The notes beneath the pieces are model-generated. The model did no database searches and was not told where the DNA came from. It saw only the letters and a program-made list of their open reading frames with translations. Positions 6,214-6,261 of a stretch of 6,261 nt of DNA are shown here, one piece after another. Both the position numbers and the translations under genes were made by a program. The stretch is from an uncultured Flavobacteriales bacterium (GTDB lineage Bacteria > Bacteroidota > Bacteroidia > Flavobacteriales_E > Vicingaceae): NCBI GenBank assembly GCA_913059105.1, contig CAJXRL010000162.1, forward strand, positions 1-6,261, read 5' to 3'. Numbering within the stretch: the stretch's first letter is position 1; each line of letters opens with the position of its first letter.

Positions 6214-6261
6214 CTGTCTCTTATACACATCTGACGCTGCCGACGATCTACTCTGTGTAGA
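6214..6261 (+). other. Nextera read-through adapter with i5 index (right end)
   Basis: Bases 6214-6232, CTGTCTCTTATACACATCT, are the exact reverse complement of the 19-base Tn5 mosaic end. Bases 6233-6246, GACGCTGCCGACGA, are the reverse complement of the Nextera Read 1 tail. The next eight bases, TCTACTCT (6247-6254), occupy the i5 index position and read AGAGTAGA on the other strand, which I recall as Nextera i5 index 504. Bases 6255-6261, GTGTAGA, begin the P5-side sequence. This is synthetic sequence from an untrimmed read 2 and not part of the genome. Confidence 0.97.

Noticed and set aside
6214..6232. Tn5 mosaic end as evidence of a natural transposon
   Set aside because: The exact hyperactive mosaic end continues into the synthetic Nextera tail and index, so it is library adapter and not a mobile element.
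1..6261. CRISPR arrays, tRNA or rRNA genes, insertion sequences, long direct repeats
   Set aside because: Nothing of the kind was seen on reading both strands; genes fill 12-6041 with gaps of at most 13 bases.

Overview
The window is a low-GC contig whose gene content and style point to a member of the Bacteroidota, probably Flavobacteriia. Three things suggest this. The first gene ends in the outer-membrane barrel typical of Bacteroidota patatin-like proteins. The starts of the main genes lack clear Shine-Dalgarno sequences and are preceded by AT-rich DNA. The surface-sugar enzymes resemble those of flavobacterial polysaccharide loci. The assignment rests on recognising protein families by eye, not on a search.

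Layout. On the + strand, 1-903 holds the C-terminal 300 codons of a patatin-like phospholipase/outer-membrane barrel protein, followed with no spacer by a complete murB (904-1920), a peptidoglycan precursor gene. On the - strand, converging on murB with 9 bases between stop codons, lies a tight polysaccharide operon read from right to left: a TviB/WbpO-type UDP-N-acetylhexosamine 6-dehydrogenase (6041-4746), dTDP-glucose 4,6-dehydratase rfbB (4746-3688), a TviC/WbpP-type UDP-N-acetylhexosamine 4-epimerase (3682-2690) and a CpsB/YwqE-type PHP-family tyrosine phosphatase (2676-1930). Gaps are -1, 5 and 13 bases, so one transcript is likely. The - strand upstream of the dehydrogenase also carries an open stretch that looks like the last about 33 codons of another operon gene.

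How the genes work together. The dehydrogenase and the epimerase together can convert UDP-GlcNAc to UDP-GalNAcA (the Vi-antigen precursor route), or interconvert GlcNAc and GalNAc forms. RfbB makes dTDP-4-keto-6-deoxyglucose for rhamnose or other deoxysugars. The phosphatase would act on the tyrosine kinase that controls polysaccharide chain export. This is the precursor-supply and regulation end of a capsule, exopolysaccharide or O-antigen locus; the glycosyltransferases, flippase and export genes would lie beyond the right edge.

Contig ends. Both ends carry Illumina Nextera (Tn5 mosaic-end) adapter sequence: bases 1-11 on the left and 6214-6261 on the right, the latter including an i5 index. 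Just inside the right adapter, about 6150-6213, base composition jumps (about 30% to about 51% GC by hand count) and a + strand start codon with a good Shine-Dalgarno appears, unlike the rest of the window. That end may be a chimeric join to another organism. Apart from these assembly issues the window is ordinary; I see no undescribed biological system in it.
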